A model generated the notes under the pieces. The model did no database searches, was not told where the DNA came from, and saw only the letters and a program-made list of their open reading frames with translations. This document shows, piece by piece, positions 8,175 to 15,780 of a stretch of DNA of 64,000 nt. The position numbers and the translations under genes are program-made. The number at the start of each line of letters is the position of its first letter. Position 1 is the stretch's first letter. The stretch comes from an archaeon (GTDB lineage Archaea > Thermoproteota > Nitrososphaeria > Nitrososphaerales > UBA183), in the NCBI GenBank assembly GCA_021788415.1, contig JAJYKR010000001.1, positions 248,001-312,000 of the forward strand, read 5' to 3'.

Positions 8175-9371
8175 TTACTTCACGAGTTCGAAGGCGGTGG
8201 ATATCCCCTGGCCTACCCCGATGCACATCGTGGCCAGGCCGTACCTGGTCCCAGTCCGCCGCATCTGATGAAGGAGGGTGGTGGCTATCCTGGCACCGCT
8301 GCAGCCGAGGGGATGCCCCAGCGCTATGGCTCCGCCGTTCGGATTTACCCTCCCCAGGTCGAGTTCCGGCATCTCCGCAGCGCAGGCCAGCACCTGGGCG
8401 GCGAACGCCTCGTTGAGCTCGATGACGCCGAACTCTTCCATCCCCATCCCGAGCCTGGCCAGGAGCTTCCTCGTGGAGTGCACCGGCCCCAGACCCATGT
8501 AGCTCGGATGGACCCCTGCCGTCGCTGAGCCGAGGACCCTCGCCAGGGGCTTCACGCCAAGGTCCCTTGCCTTCCCCTCTCGCATGAGGACCAGCGCCGA
8601 AGCGCCGTCGCTGATACCAGACGAGTTCCCCGCGGTGACCGTCCCTCCCTTGCGGAAGGCGGGCTTGAGCTTCGAGAGCTTCTCGACGGACGTGTCCCTT
8701 CTGGGCCCTTCGTCATCGACAACCCCTTCCGGCTTTTCCGGCGTGCTGACCGCGACCAGCTCCTCCCTGAACCTCCCGCTCTGGGACGCATCCACCGCCT
8801 TCCTGTGGCTGCCGAGGGCGAACTCGTCCTGGGACGACCTGGAAATCTTGTGCTTCTCCGCGAGGTTCTCCGCCGTCTCGCCCATGGACAGGGGCGGGTA
8901 GTCCTGGGGGAACGAGGGGTTGACGAACCTCCATCCTATGGTGGTGTCGACCAGGGATACCCCGCCCCTCTCGTAACCCGCTTCGGGCTTCAGGGCGACA
9001 AGGGGTGCGCGCGTCATGCTCTCGACCCCCCCTGCGAGGAGGATGTCGCCCTCCCCAGTCGAGATCACCCTCGCTGCGCTGTTGATGGCCTCAAGCCCGG
9101 ACCCGCAGAGCCTGTTCACGGTCGCCCCCGGGACCGAGTACGGGATGCCGGCTAGGAGGGTCGCCATCCTGGCCACGTTCCTGTTGTCCTCCCCGGCCTG
9201 GTTCGAGCAGCCGAAGTAGACGTCGTCCACCATGGCCGGCTCGACCCTGGATCTCTCAAGGGCGCGCTTCATGACCAGCGCTCCAAGGTCGTCGGGCCTG
9301 ACCGACTTCAGCGCCCCGGCGTACCTGCCGACGGGGGTGCGCAGCGCCTCGACGACTACTACGTCCTTCAT
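8175..9371 (-). CDS. Acetyl-CoA C-acyltransferase (thiolase)
   Basis: This 398-residue thiolase has the acyl-accepting Cys89 in TVNRLCGSGLEA, the catalytic His in NGGAIALGHPLGCSGAR near 350 and the second active Cys in TMCIGVGQG near 383. All three catalytic residues are present, so it can cleave 3-ketoacyl-CoA or condense acetyl-CoA. The sequence follows the bacterial PcaF/FadA style rather than the short archaeal thiolase/DUF35 pair. It lies 60 bases downstream of the crotonase genes on the same strand, suggesting one beta-oxidation transcription unit. Confidence 0.93.
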   Translation of the reverse strand: MKDVVVVEALRTPVGRYAGALKSVRPDDLGALVMKRALERSRVEPAMVDDVYFGCSNQAGEDNRNVARMATLLAGIPYSVPGATVNRLCGSGLEAINSAARVISTGEGDILLAGGVESMTRAPLVALKPEAGYERGGVSLVDTTIGWRFVNPSFPQDYPPLSMGETAENLAEKHKISRSSQDEFALGSHRKAVDASQSGRFREELVAVSTPEKPEGVVDDEGPRRDTSVEKLSKLKPAFRKGGTVTAGNSSGISDGASALVLMREGKARDLGVKPLARVLGSATAGVHPSYMGLGPVHSTRKLLARLGMGMEEFGVIELNEAFAAQVLACAAEMPELDLGRVNPNGGAIALGHPLGCSGARIATTLLHQMRRTGTRYGLATMCIGVGQGISTAFELVK

Positions 9372-9431
9372 GGGGGACGAGGCGGGCGGCGGCCTTATCT
9401 CCTTTGCTTGCCGGCGCCTTTGGGCACCCGT

Positions 9432-10226
9432 CTATTCGCCGACGAAGGACGGGTCTCTCTTGTCGAAGAAGGCCCTGACCCCCTCGACGTGGTCCCTTGT
9501 CCTCCCGGCGATGTCCTGAAGGTACATCTCGTACTCCAGGGCCGACTCCATGTCTACGACCACCGCCCGGTTCAGGGCCCGCTTTGTCAACCCCATCGCC
9601 TTGGTGGGTCCCTTCGCCAGCCTCTCGGCAATCGAGGCGACCCGGCTCCGTAACTCCCCGTCCGGGAAGACCCAGTTGACAAGCCCCAGACCCAACGCCT
9701 TCTGCGCGTCTATCGGCTCCCCGAGGAGCCCGACCTCCATCGCCCTCCCGAGCCCCAGGATCCGCGTGAGCCAGAAGCTGGTCCCAGAGTCAGGCGCGAG
9801 CCCGACCTTGATGAACGCCTCATGGAAAGTGGCCTTGTCCGACGCAGCCCTCAGGTCGCAGGCCAGCGCCAGCCCCAGCCCCGCCCCCGCGGTGACTCCG
9901 TTGACCGCCGCCAGGACCGGCTTCTCCATCCTCCTGACCTTGGCTACGATGGGGTTGTACTTCCTCTGCAGCACCTCGCCCAGGCGCACGGGCTTGCCGC
10001 TGTCGTAGTTTGACCTGTTCATGTTCAGGTCCTCGCCTACGGAGAACGCCTTCCCTTCCCCGGTGAGCACCAGGCACCTGGCCTCCGCAGACTTCTCCCC
10101 CTCCCTGAGCGCCTCCAGGAGGTCCGCCCCCATCTGCTCGTCGAAGGCGTTCAGCTTTTCCGGCCTGTTCAGGGTGATCCAAAGGACCCCGCCGGCGGCC
10201 TCCGTCGTAACCGTCTCGTACTTCAT
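9432..10226 (-). CDS. Enoyl-CoA hydratase/isomerase family protein, PaaG-like
   Basis: This 264-residue crotonase-fold protein has the LNRPEKLNAFD opening and the oxyanion-hole region VNGVTAGAGLGLALACDL. The first catalytic Glu of true hydratases (GGGxELAL) is replaced by Gly-Leu. The second motif reads FIKVGLAPDSGTSFWL, close to the F-K-GL-PDSG pattern of PaaG-type isomerases, rather than PEI-G--PG-GG. A double-bond or epoxide isomerase is therefore more likely than a hydratase. Its ATG directly follows the TAG of the upstream crotonase gene (no gap), so translation is coupled. Confidence 0.88.
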   Translation of the reverse strand: MKYETVTTEAAGGVLWITLNRPEKLNAFDEQMGADLLEALREGEKSAEARCLVLTGEGKAFSVGEDLNMNRSNYDSGKPVRLGEVLQRKYNPIVAKVRRMEKPVLAAVNGVTAGAGLGLALACDLRAASDKATFHEAFIKVGLAPDSGTSFWLTRILGLGRAMEVGLLGEPIDAQKALGLGLVNWVFPDGELRSRVASIAERLAKGPTKAMGLTKRALNRAVVVDMESALEYEMYLQDIAGRTRDHVEGVRAFFDKRDPSFVGE

Positions 10227-11003
10227 CTACTTCCCCTTGAATACTGGCTTCCTCTTCTCCATGAACGCCTTCATCCCTTCCTTGGCGTCTTCGGACGCGA
10301 AGAGGAGGTAGAACAGTTGGCGTTCAAAGTCCAGGCCGTCGCTCAGCCCCATCTCGAAGGCCTTGTTGACGGCCATCTTAGCGAGCTTCACCGACACGGG
10401 GGACTTCGACGCGATCTCGGTGGCGACCTTCTTCGCCTCTTCCAGGTATGCCTCCTTGGGGACCACCCTGCTCACCAACCCCAGTGCCTTCGCCTCGTCC
10501 GCCCCTATCCTCGTCCCCGTGAGGATCATGTCCATGGCCTTGTACTTCCCCACGGCCCTGGTCAGCCTCTGGGTACCGCCGCCCCCAGGCATCACTCCGA
10601 TGTTTATCTCTGGCTGCCCGAGCTGGGTAGTCTCCGACGCTATCAGCACGTCCAGGCTCATGGCGAGCTCGAGCCCGCCCCCAAGGACGAAACCGCTCAG
10701 CGCGCCGACGACGGGCTTCGGATACCTCCCCAACCTGTCCCAGAGGGGGAAGAAGTGGCCTGACATCGACATCTGGACCGCCGACATGTCGGCCATCTCC
10801 TTGATGTCCGCTCCGGCGGAGAACGCCCTCTCGCTCCCTGTTATCACGAGGCACCTGACCTCCTCGTCAGACTCGAAAGCCGCCAGGGCTGAGATAAGCT
10901 CGTGGACTAGCTTGTTGCTCAGTGCGTTCAGCGCCTCCGGTCTGTTGATTGTTATGATACCAAGCGGGCCCTCTCTCGACGCCGACAGAGTCTCGTAGCT
11001 CAT
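10227..11003 (-). CDS. Enoyl-CoA hydratase
   Basis: This 258-residue crotonase retains both hydratase glutamates: GFVLGGGLELAMSLD near residue 110 and GQPEINIGVMPGGGGTQRL near 135. It should add water to trans-2-enoyl-CoA in beta-oxidation. The open frame runs upstream to 11186, but a TTAATAC box at about 11028 lies 26 nt upstream of ATG 11003 and the extension is not crotonase-like, so 11003 is the start. First gene of the crotonase pair, followed by the thiolase. Confidence 0.93.
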   Translation of the reverse strand: MSYETLSASREGPLGIITINRPEALNALSNKLVHELISALAAFESDEEVRCLVITGSERAFSAGADIKEMADMSAVQMSMSGHFFPLWDRLGRYPKPVVGALSGFVLGGGLELAMSLDVLIASETTQLGQPEINIGVMPGGGGTQRLTRAVGKYKAMDMILTGTRIGADEAKALGLVSRVVPKEAYLEEAKKVATEIASKSPVSVKLAKMAVNKAFEMGLSDGLDFERQLFYLLFASEDAKEGMKAFMEKRKPVFKGK

Positions 11004-11118
11004 GCCGTCGAGGCCGCCTCCGGTTTGTATTAACTCCTGCGAAGCGGCTGAAAATGCCGGGGGTGGCACGTCGGCACCACGTGCTGGCGCGCCAACTTGT
11101 ACGGAAGAAGCAGGCCTT

Positions 11119-11334
11119 CTACTGGCCCGCAGCCCCGGGGGCGCTAGGGGCGGCAGAGCCGCTCTTCTTGCCTCCGAGGAAGGCACCTGCGAAGACGACG
11201 ATGACCGTCAGCAGCCACAGGGCCGTCGTGGTCATGTCGTACACGTTGTCGAGGTCGACCGCCACGTTGACGATCAGCCCGACCAGGGCCAGGATACCGC
11301 CTATGATTACCAGGTTCCTGTTCATGGTATTCAA
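11119..11334 (-). CDS. Small two-helix membrane protein, unknown function
   Basis: This 71-residue protein has two predicted membrane helices (LVIIGGILALVGLIVNVAV and ALWLLTVIVVFAGAFLGG) and an Ala/Pro/Gly tail. A CTAAATATC box at about 11361 lies 27 nt upstream of TTG 11334; an ATG at 11325 is three codons on. No family is recognised. Confidence 0.6.
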   Translation of the reverse strand: MNTMNRNLVIIGGILALVGLIVNVAVDLDNVYDMTTTALWLLTVIVVFAGAFLGGKKSGSAAPSAPGAAGQ

Positions 11335-11417
11335 AGCTCAAGGCCCCTGCCATGATATTTAGACGTTTCAATCTGGGTCCCGGTACCCGTTAAATGGGGG
11401 GCTGCCCGCCGGGGCCC

Positions 11418-11822
11418 GTGACAGTGTGGCACGAACAGAGGCTCCGCGTCAGGTACGAAGAGACTGACACCATGGGCGTCGTCTACTACGGGAAGTACCT
11501 GACTTGGTTTGAAGTGGGCCGGGTCGGGCTTCTCCGGGACCACGGTCTGGGGTACAAGGAATGGGTCCGGCGCGGCATGGAGTTCCCGGTCGTGCAGGCC
11601 CACGTTGACTACAAGGCCCCCGCCCGCTTCGACGACGAGATACTCGTGAAGACGAAGGTCGCCTCGATCGGCAACAGCAGCATAAGGTTCGAGAACGAGG
11701 TCTACAAGATCCCCGAGGGGTTGCTCCTTGCCACGGGGCACACCGTCCAGGTGCTCACGGACAGGGAGGGGGTGAAAATCCCCTTCCCGCCCGAGCTGAA
11801 GGAAAGGCTCACTTCGACTTAG
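11418..11822 (+). CDS. Acyl-CoA thioesterase, YbgC/4HBT hotdog fold
   Basis: This 134-residue hotdog protein has the catalytic-loop signature RYEETDTMGVVYYGKYLTWFE near residue 15, with the Asp of 4-hydroxybenzoyl-CoA/YbgC thioesterases, followed by VDYKAPARFDDEILV. It hydrolyses acyl-CoA thioesters. The GTG at 11418 is chosen because the TTAAAT box at 11390-11395 lies 26 nt upstream; the longer frame from 11394 would start inside that box. It overlaps the convergent hydroxyacyl-CoA dehydrogenase by 14 nt. Confidence 0.88.
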   Translation: MTVWHEQRLRVRYEETDTMGVVYYGKYLTWFEVGRVGLLRDHGLGYKEWVRRGMEFPVVQAHVDYKAPARFDDEILVKTKVASIGNSSIRFENEVYKIPEGLLLATGHTVQVLTDREGVKIPFPPELKERLTST

Positions 11823-12696
11823 TCGCGCTGGGGGAGCCCCACTCGTAGAACCCCCTGCCGCTCTTCCTACCGACCAGGCCGGCCCTCACCATCTCCTTCA
11901 TGAGTGGGCTCGGGCGATACTTCGAGTCCTCGAACTCGTTCATGAACACCTGCATGATGTTCAGTGTCGTGTCGAGGCCGACGTAGTCCAGCAGCTGGAG
12001 GGGACCCATGGGCCAGTTGAGGCCCAGCTTGACGGCCTTGTCGATGTCCTCCGGCGCCGCGACGCCCTCCTGGACGAGGAAAATTGCCTCGTTCAGCGCG
12101 GGGACGAGTATCCTGTTCACGATGAACCCCGGCGAGTCCTTCTTGCAGAGTACAGTCTCCTTCCCCAGCCTGACCGAGGCGTCCTTCACCTGGCTCACCG
12201 TCCGGTCTGACGTCTTGTTCCCCCTGATTATCTCGACGAGCGGCATCAACTGCGGCGGGTTGAAGAAGTGCATCCCACAGACGTTCTCCGGCTTCTTCGT
12301 CGCCGAGCCGAGGAGGGTGATGCTGATGGAGGAGGTGTTGGACGCTAGTATCGTGTCCTCTCCCGCCAGCTGGGCGAGCCTCCTGTACAGGTCGAGCTTG
12401 AGCTTGGGGTCCTCGGTGGCCGCCTCCATCACCAGGCTGCTCCCCTTCACCGCCTCCGCGAGGTCGAGGGTGGGGTGGATCCTCCCCAGCGCTGCCTCCC
12501 CCTCATCCTTGGAGAGCTTCCCCTTCTCCACAAACTTGCCTATGGAGTCCCCGATCATCTTCATCCCACGGTCCAGGTAGCTCCGCTCGACGTCGAGGAT
12601 CGAGACTTCGAACTTCCCCACCTGAGACGCGACCTGGGCTATTCCGTGGCCCATGAGGCCCGCACCCAGCACAGTCACCTTGTTTCCGCTATCCAT
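11809..12696 (-). CDS. 3-hydroxyacyl-CoA dehydrogenase
   Basis: About 295 residues. The N-terminal Rossmann fold (VTVLGAGLMGHGIAQVA) binds NAD(H); ILASNTSSISIT precedes the catalytic His in CGMHFFNPPQLMPLVEII, and the C-terminal helical domain begins DSPGFIVNRILVPALNEA. It oxidises 3-hydroxyacyl-CoA (or works in reverse, as HbdA). It is a single-domain enzyme, not fused to a crotonase. ATG 12696 is 26 nt from an ATTAAT box at 12722; GTG 12702 is the alternative. Confidence 0.94.
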   Translation of the reverse strand: MDSGNKVTVLGAGLMGHGIAQVASQVGKFEVSILDVERSYLDRGMKMIGDSIGKFVEKGKLSKDEGEAALGRIHPTLDLAEAVKGSSLVMEAATEDPKLKLDLYRRLAQLAGEDTILASNTSSISITLLGSATKKPENVCGMHFFNPPQLMPLVEIIRGNKTSDRTVSQVKDASVRLGKETVLCKKDSPGFIVNRILVPALNEAIFLVQEGVAAPEDIDKAVKLGLNWPMGPLQLLDYVGLDTTLNIMQVFMNEFEDSKYRPSPLMKEMVRAGLVGRKSGRGFYEWGSPSATKSK

Positions 12697-12722
12697 GCTC
12701 ACCCGGGCCGCCGCAGAGCAGA

Positions 12723-13586
12723 TTAATCTTTGGCTGCCTTCCTTTCAAAGAGGATGTTGGAGAAGTGCCGCTCGAACCCGGCGGTCCTCAGGCAATGGAC
12801 TAACGGAGACCCCTGCGGCACGAACACCCAGCGTTCGGACGCATCCTTCCTCCTCCCCAGGACGCACCTGACGAGGCGGACCGCGTCTCTCGGCTCCCCT
12901 CCGATGAACCCTATCTGCTCCCAGACGCCCCTCCCCTCCCCCCCGGCCTTCGTGACCGCGACCGCACCCCCAAGCCTCCACACCGAGCCTTCGTCCACAA
13001 GCCTTCTGAGAACCTCGGGGGTGATCATCGCCGCCCCCCAGTTGTGCCAGAAGACCCCGTGCCCGAGCTTGAACTCGGCCGAGCCGCGCACCAAGCCCAT
13101 GATCTCGTCGAGGCCGCCCGGGCGGACCCTGGTCGCCCCTCCCCTAGAGAGCGGACCCTTCGATGGCTCGTAGATGCTGAAGCGCGCCACCTCTGCGAAC
13201 CCGATGCGCGCTATCTGCCTGTGCGCCGTCTTGTTACGGGATCCGCTGGTCAGCCTGAACGTCCCGATTCCCATCCCCCTGGCGACCTTCATGGAGTTCT
13301 CTCCCAGCATCGTCGCCAGCCCCTTCCCGCGGTGGGCGGGGTGCACCCTCGCTCCCTCGAACCACGCCGACCCGTCCTCCATGAACCTCAGCCTGTTCAT
13401 CCCCACGGGGACGCCGTCCGCCTCCACCACGAACACCCTGTTGACCCTGTCCCTGATCCACTCATCCCAGACCCCTGGGATGTAGTCGTGACCTCCCCAC
13501 ACACCCTTGATGAAGCTCATGAGCGGCTCCTTGTCTGACGGCTCGGCTGGGCGGACCAGAGGCCCCATGGCGGTGCGGCCCGCCAT
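12723..13586 (-). CDS. GNAT-family N-acetyltransferase, two-part protein
   Basis: This protein of about 287 residues has an N-terminal GNAT domain containing ARVHPAHRGKGLATMLGENS (acetyl-CoA-binding R-x-x-G-x-G/A) near residue 85 and RQIARIGFAEV near 130. A second half of about 150 residues is followed by a short GNAT-like end (LVHCLRTAGFER). The substrate is unknown. A CTTTAGC box lies about 26 nt upstream of ATG 13586; ATG 13592 is also possible. The gene is divergent from tRNA-Ser. Confidence 0.82.
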   Translation of the reverse strand: MAGRTAMGPLVRPAEPSDKEPLMSFIKGVWGGHDYIPGVWDEWIRDRVNRVFVVEADGVPVGMNRLRFMEDGSAWFEGARVHPAHRGKGLATMLGENSMKVARGMGIGTFRLTSGSRNKTAHRQIARIGFAEVARFSIYEPSKGPLSRGGATRVRPGGLDEIMGLVRGSAEFKLGHGVFWHNWGAAMITPEVLRRLVDEGSVWRLGGAVAVTKAGGEGRGVWEQIGFIGGEPRDAVRLVRCVLGRRKDASERWVFVPQGSPLVHCLRTAGFERHFSNILFERKAAKD

Positions 13587-13647
13587 CTGCATATGAACCC
13601 GCGCCCGCTAAAGGATAAGAAGAGTGCCGCTGGGCGCGGAGAACTGG

Positions 13648-13745
13648 GCCGGGTTGGCAGAGTGGTTATTGCGCGGGCCTTGAGACCTCAGCAAGCAAGC
13701 CCGTGACCGTCATAGGTCGCGTAGGTCCGAATCCTACACCCGGCG
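13648..13745 (+). tRNA. tRNA-Ser(UGA) with a 13-nt intron at position 37/38
   Basis: The acceptor stem GCCGGGT (13648-13654) pairs with ACCCGGC (13738-13744), with discriminator G typical of Ser; CCA is not encoded. The D stem is GCA/TGC. The anticodon stem CGGGC (13674-13678) pairs with GCCCG (13699-13703). Anticodon TGA is at 13681-13683. A long variable arm (GACC/GGTC) and T arm GTAGG-TCCGAAT-CCTAC complete a class II tRNA. The 20-nt anticodon loop contains an intron at 13685-13697: CTTG pairs with CAAG, flanked by 3-nt bulges AGA and CAA, the bulge-helix-bulge cut by archaeal splicing endonuclease. Confidence 0.95.
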
Positions 13746-13859
13746 CCTATCCTGTATTCCTCCGCCTCTGGGCTGTCCCCTGAACGTTCTCTTCAGGTCT
13801 TCGAAGCGGACCTTCCCACAGCTTCCCTCAGGTACCCTTGGCGCGTCCACGTCTGCCAC
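13734..13859 (-). CDS. Possible 41-residue basic protein, antisense to the tRNA-Ser 3' end
   Basis: A GTG at 13859 lies exactly 26 nt from a TTAAAC box (13882-13887 read on the minus strand). The ORF gives a 41-residue, strongly basic peptide with a GSCGKVRFEDLKRTFRG core and an Arg-rich end. Its stop lies inside the 3' part of tRNA-Ser (12-nt antisense overlap). The codon pattern looks protein-like but no family is recognised, so it may be chance. Confidence 0.35.
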   Translation of the reverse strand: MADVDAPRVPEGSCGKVRFEDLKRTFRGQPRGGGIQDRRRV

Positions 13860-14077
13860 GAAGACCCCCGGACGCACCCTGTTTAATCGCCGAAAATGAC
13901 GTCGCAACAGCTGCTCCCGATGGCCAAGGAGACCTCCGAGTCTGCGATCATGCCTAGAGAGGAGACGGCCATGGGGCCCCCACCCTCCTTCCAGGCTCAC
14001 GGACTTTACAGGCGCCGCTTCTGGGGTCCTCACTCCCCGCCGCCATGCAGCTGCCGACGACGCCCTGGGCTGGAGGT
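13860..14077. other. Non-coding spacer between tRNA-Ser region and CBS gene
   Basis: I see no convincing gene here. It contains the minus-strand TTAAAC box for the small ORF. A plus-strand frame beginning ATG 13896 runs into the antisense of the CBS gene and looks like a shadow. Confidence 0.5.
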
Positions 14078-14890
14078 TCAGGTCCATTGGATCCAGTCGA
14101 CCCGCGGGGCCCTCGGCCTGTTGGCGTTGGCGAAGGCTTCGACGAGGTCCCTGGCCGTCACCACGCCGACCCCTTCTCCGTCGAGAGACAGAGGCAGGCG
14201 CTTGAACTTGTGGGCGGCCATCAGCTGTGCCGCTTCACGGCCGAGGGTGCCGGGTTCAGCCATGACCAGGGGGCGGGTGGCGACGTCCGCCAGGGGGGTG
14301 TCGAGCCTCCTCCGCCGTGCGAGTACCCTTCTGACCAGGTCCCTCTCAGTGAATATCCCGGTCCACTTGCCGTCTTCGGAGAGCAGGACGCTCCCCACCT
14401 TCCTCTGGTCCATCAGCGCGACCACCGCGTCGACTGGGGTCTCGGCCGTCGCAGTGACGACGTTGGTGGAGATCACCTTCAGTATCGAGAAGTCCCTTCC
14501 GACGTCCTTGATCACCCTGACCAGATCGGTGGGTGTGACTATCCCAACCAGAGCGGCCCCATCGAAGACCATGAGCCTGCTCTTCTTGGTGACCATGGCG
14601 TCGGCCACCTCCTCGAGGGTGCTGGCCGACTCGATCGACGGGAACCTGGGCGACGCGACCTCGGAGATCACCGTGGCCTGCGGGTCCTTACCTCTTGCCA
14701 GGACCCTGCTCAGGAGGTCCCTCTCGGTGAACACGCCGCAGGGGCCGAGGTTGTCCAGGACCACGACGCTGCCGATGTCGTGCTCGTCCATGGCGCGCAC
14801 GGCCTTCTCGACCTTCGACTCCTGATAGACAGTGATGACACCGGTTCCCATGAAGTCCTTCGCAAGCGGTCCGGCGTGCTTTTGCGACAT
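14078..14890 (-). CDS. Four-CBS-domain protein
   Basis: About 270 residues arranged as two Bateman pairs. The CBS repeats are recognisable from DFMGTGVITVYQESKVEKAV, the internal GIVTPTDLVRVI, STNVVTATAETPVDAVVALM, GIFTERDLVRRVL and a last GVVTARDLVEAF. CBS pairs bind adenosine nucleotides and act as energy or ligand sensors; no catalytic domain is attached, so it probably regulates a partner. TTTAATAT at about 14926 is the likely promoter. ATG 14890 is preferred over GTG 14893. Confidence 0.88.
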   Translation of the reverse strand: MSQKHAGPLAKDFMGTGVITVYQESKVEKAVRAMDEHDIGSVVVLDNLGPCGVFTERDLLSRVLARGKDPQATVISEVASPRFPSIESASTLEEVADAMVTKKSRLMVFDGAALVGIVTPTDLVRVIKDVGRDFSILKVISTNVVTATAETPVDAVVALMDQRKVGSVLLSEDGKWTGIFTERDLVRRVLARRRRLDTPLADVATRPLVMAEPGTLGREAAQLMAAHKFKRLPLSLDGEGVGVVTARDLVEAFANANRPRAPRVDWIQWT

Positions 14891-15078
14891 CACATCCCAT
14901 TTTCCGATTCGGCGGTTTCAGCATATTAAACTGGGGTTACGATTCCCAACGTTGAGAAACCGGAGAGGGGAGCCTAAACGAACTGAGGCTCACGCCTCCG
15001 CGGGCGACCGCTGGCTGACCCATCGACCAGGGACCGAGGGTTCTCTTTATCACGGCGGCCCAGGGCACCTCCGGGGAG

Positions 15079-15780
15079 ATGTCCGGCCCAGAACGTCCCG
15101 CACGCCCTATCACCGGGGCGGACCTGGCCCGCCTGATCGACCATACCGCGCTGAAACCGACAACCACGGCCGCCGACATAGACGTCCTCTGCTCGGAGGC
15201 GATCCGCTACGGGTTCTGGAGCGTTTGCGTCAGTCCGGTCTACGTCGGTCGCGCCGCGCTGAGGCTCCGGGGGAGCGGCAGCCGCATATCAGCCGTGGTC
15301 AGTTTCCCTCACGGCACGAGCACGACAGAGGTGAAGCTGGCGGAGGCGAGGAGGGCGATCGAAGACGGAGCCCGAGAGATCGACATGGTCTGCAACATAG
15401 GGGCGCTGAAGTCGGGGGACGACGGGCTGTTCTCCAGCGACATCGGGGAACTCTCCGCCCTCTGCCGGGGGAGGGGTGCCCTCCTCAAGGTGATTCTGGA
15501 GTGCTGCTACCTGGACGAAGGCGAGAAGGTCAGGGGGGCGCTGCTGGCGGAGGGGGCGGGGGCCGACTTCGTCAAGACGTCCACGGGGTTCGGGTCCGGG
15601 GGCGCGACGAGGGAGGACGTCGCCCTGCTGAGGAAGACAGTCTCCGGGAGGGTGAAGGTGAAGGCCGCCGGAGGCATAGGGACCGCCGAGAAGGCCCTCG
15701 AGATGCTGAACGCGGGCGCCGACAGGCTCGGGACCAGCTCGGGGGTAAAGATCATGGAGAGCTTCGGCGGGCTGGGCTAG
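15079..15780 (+). CDS. deoC: Deoxyribose-phosphate aldolase
   Basis: This 233-residue class I aldolase has LIDHTALKP at residue 20, the conserved EIDMVCNIGALKSGD near 105, LKVILECCYL, the Schiff-base Lys in DFVKTSTGFGSGGAT near 170 and the second Lys in VKAAGGIGT near 200. It cleaves 2-deoxyribose-5-phosphate to acetaldehyde and glyceraldehyde-3-phosphate. A CTTTATC box at about 15045 lies about 30 nt upstream of the ATG. Its stop shares CTAG with the convergent HerA-like gene. Confidence 0.95.
   Translation: MSGPERPARPITGADLARLIDHTALKPTTTAADIDVLCSEAIRYGFWSVCVSPVYVGRAALRLRGSGSRISAVVSFPHGTSTTEVKLAEARRAIEDGAREIDMVCNIGALKSGDDGLFSSDIGELSALCRGRGALLKVILECCYLDEGEKVRGALLAEGAGADFVKTSTGFGSGGATREDVALLRKTVSGRVKVKAAGGIGTAEKALEMLNAGADRLGTSSGVKIMESFGGLG

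Noticed and set aside
10227..11186. Enoyl-CoA hydratase starting at 11186
   Set aside because: The extra 61 residues lie upstream of the TTAATAC promoter and lack crotonase character; ATG 11003 fits.
13896..14825. 309-codon plus-strand frame
   Set aside because: Almost all of it is antisense to the four-CBS gene, with Ser/Arg-rich shadow composition.
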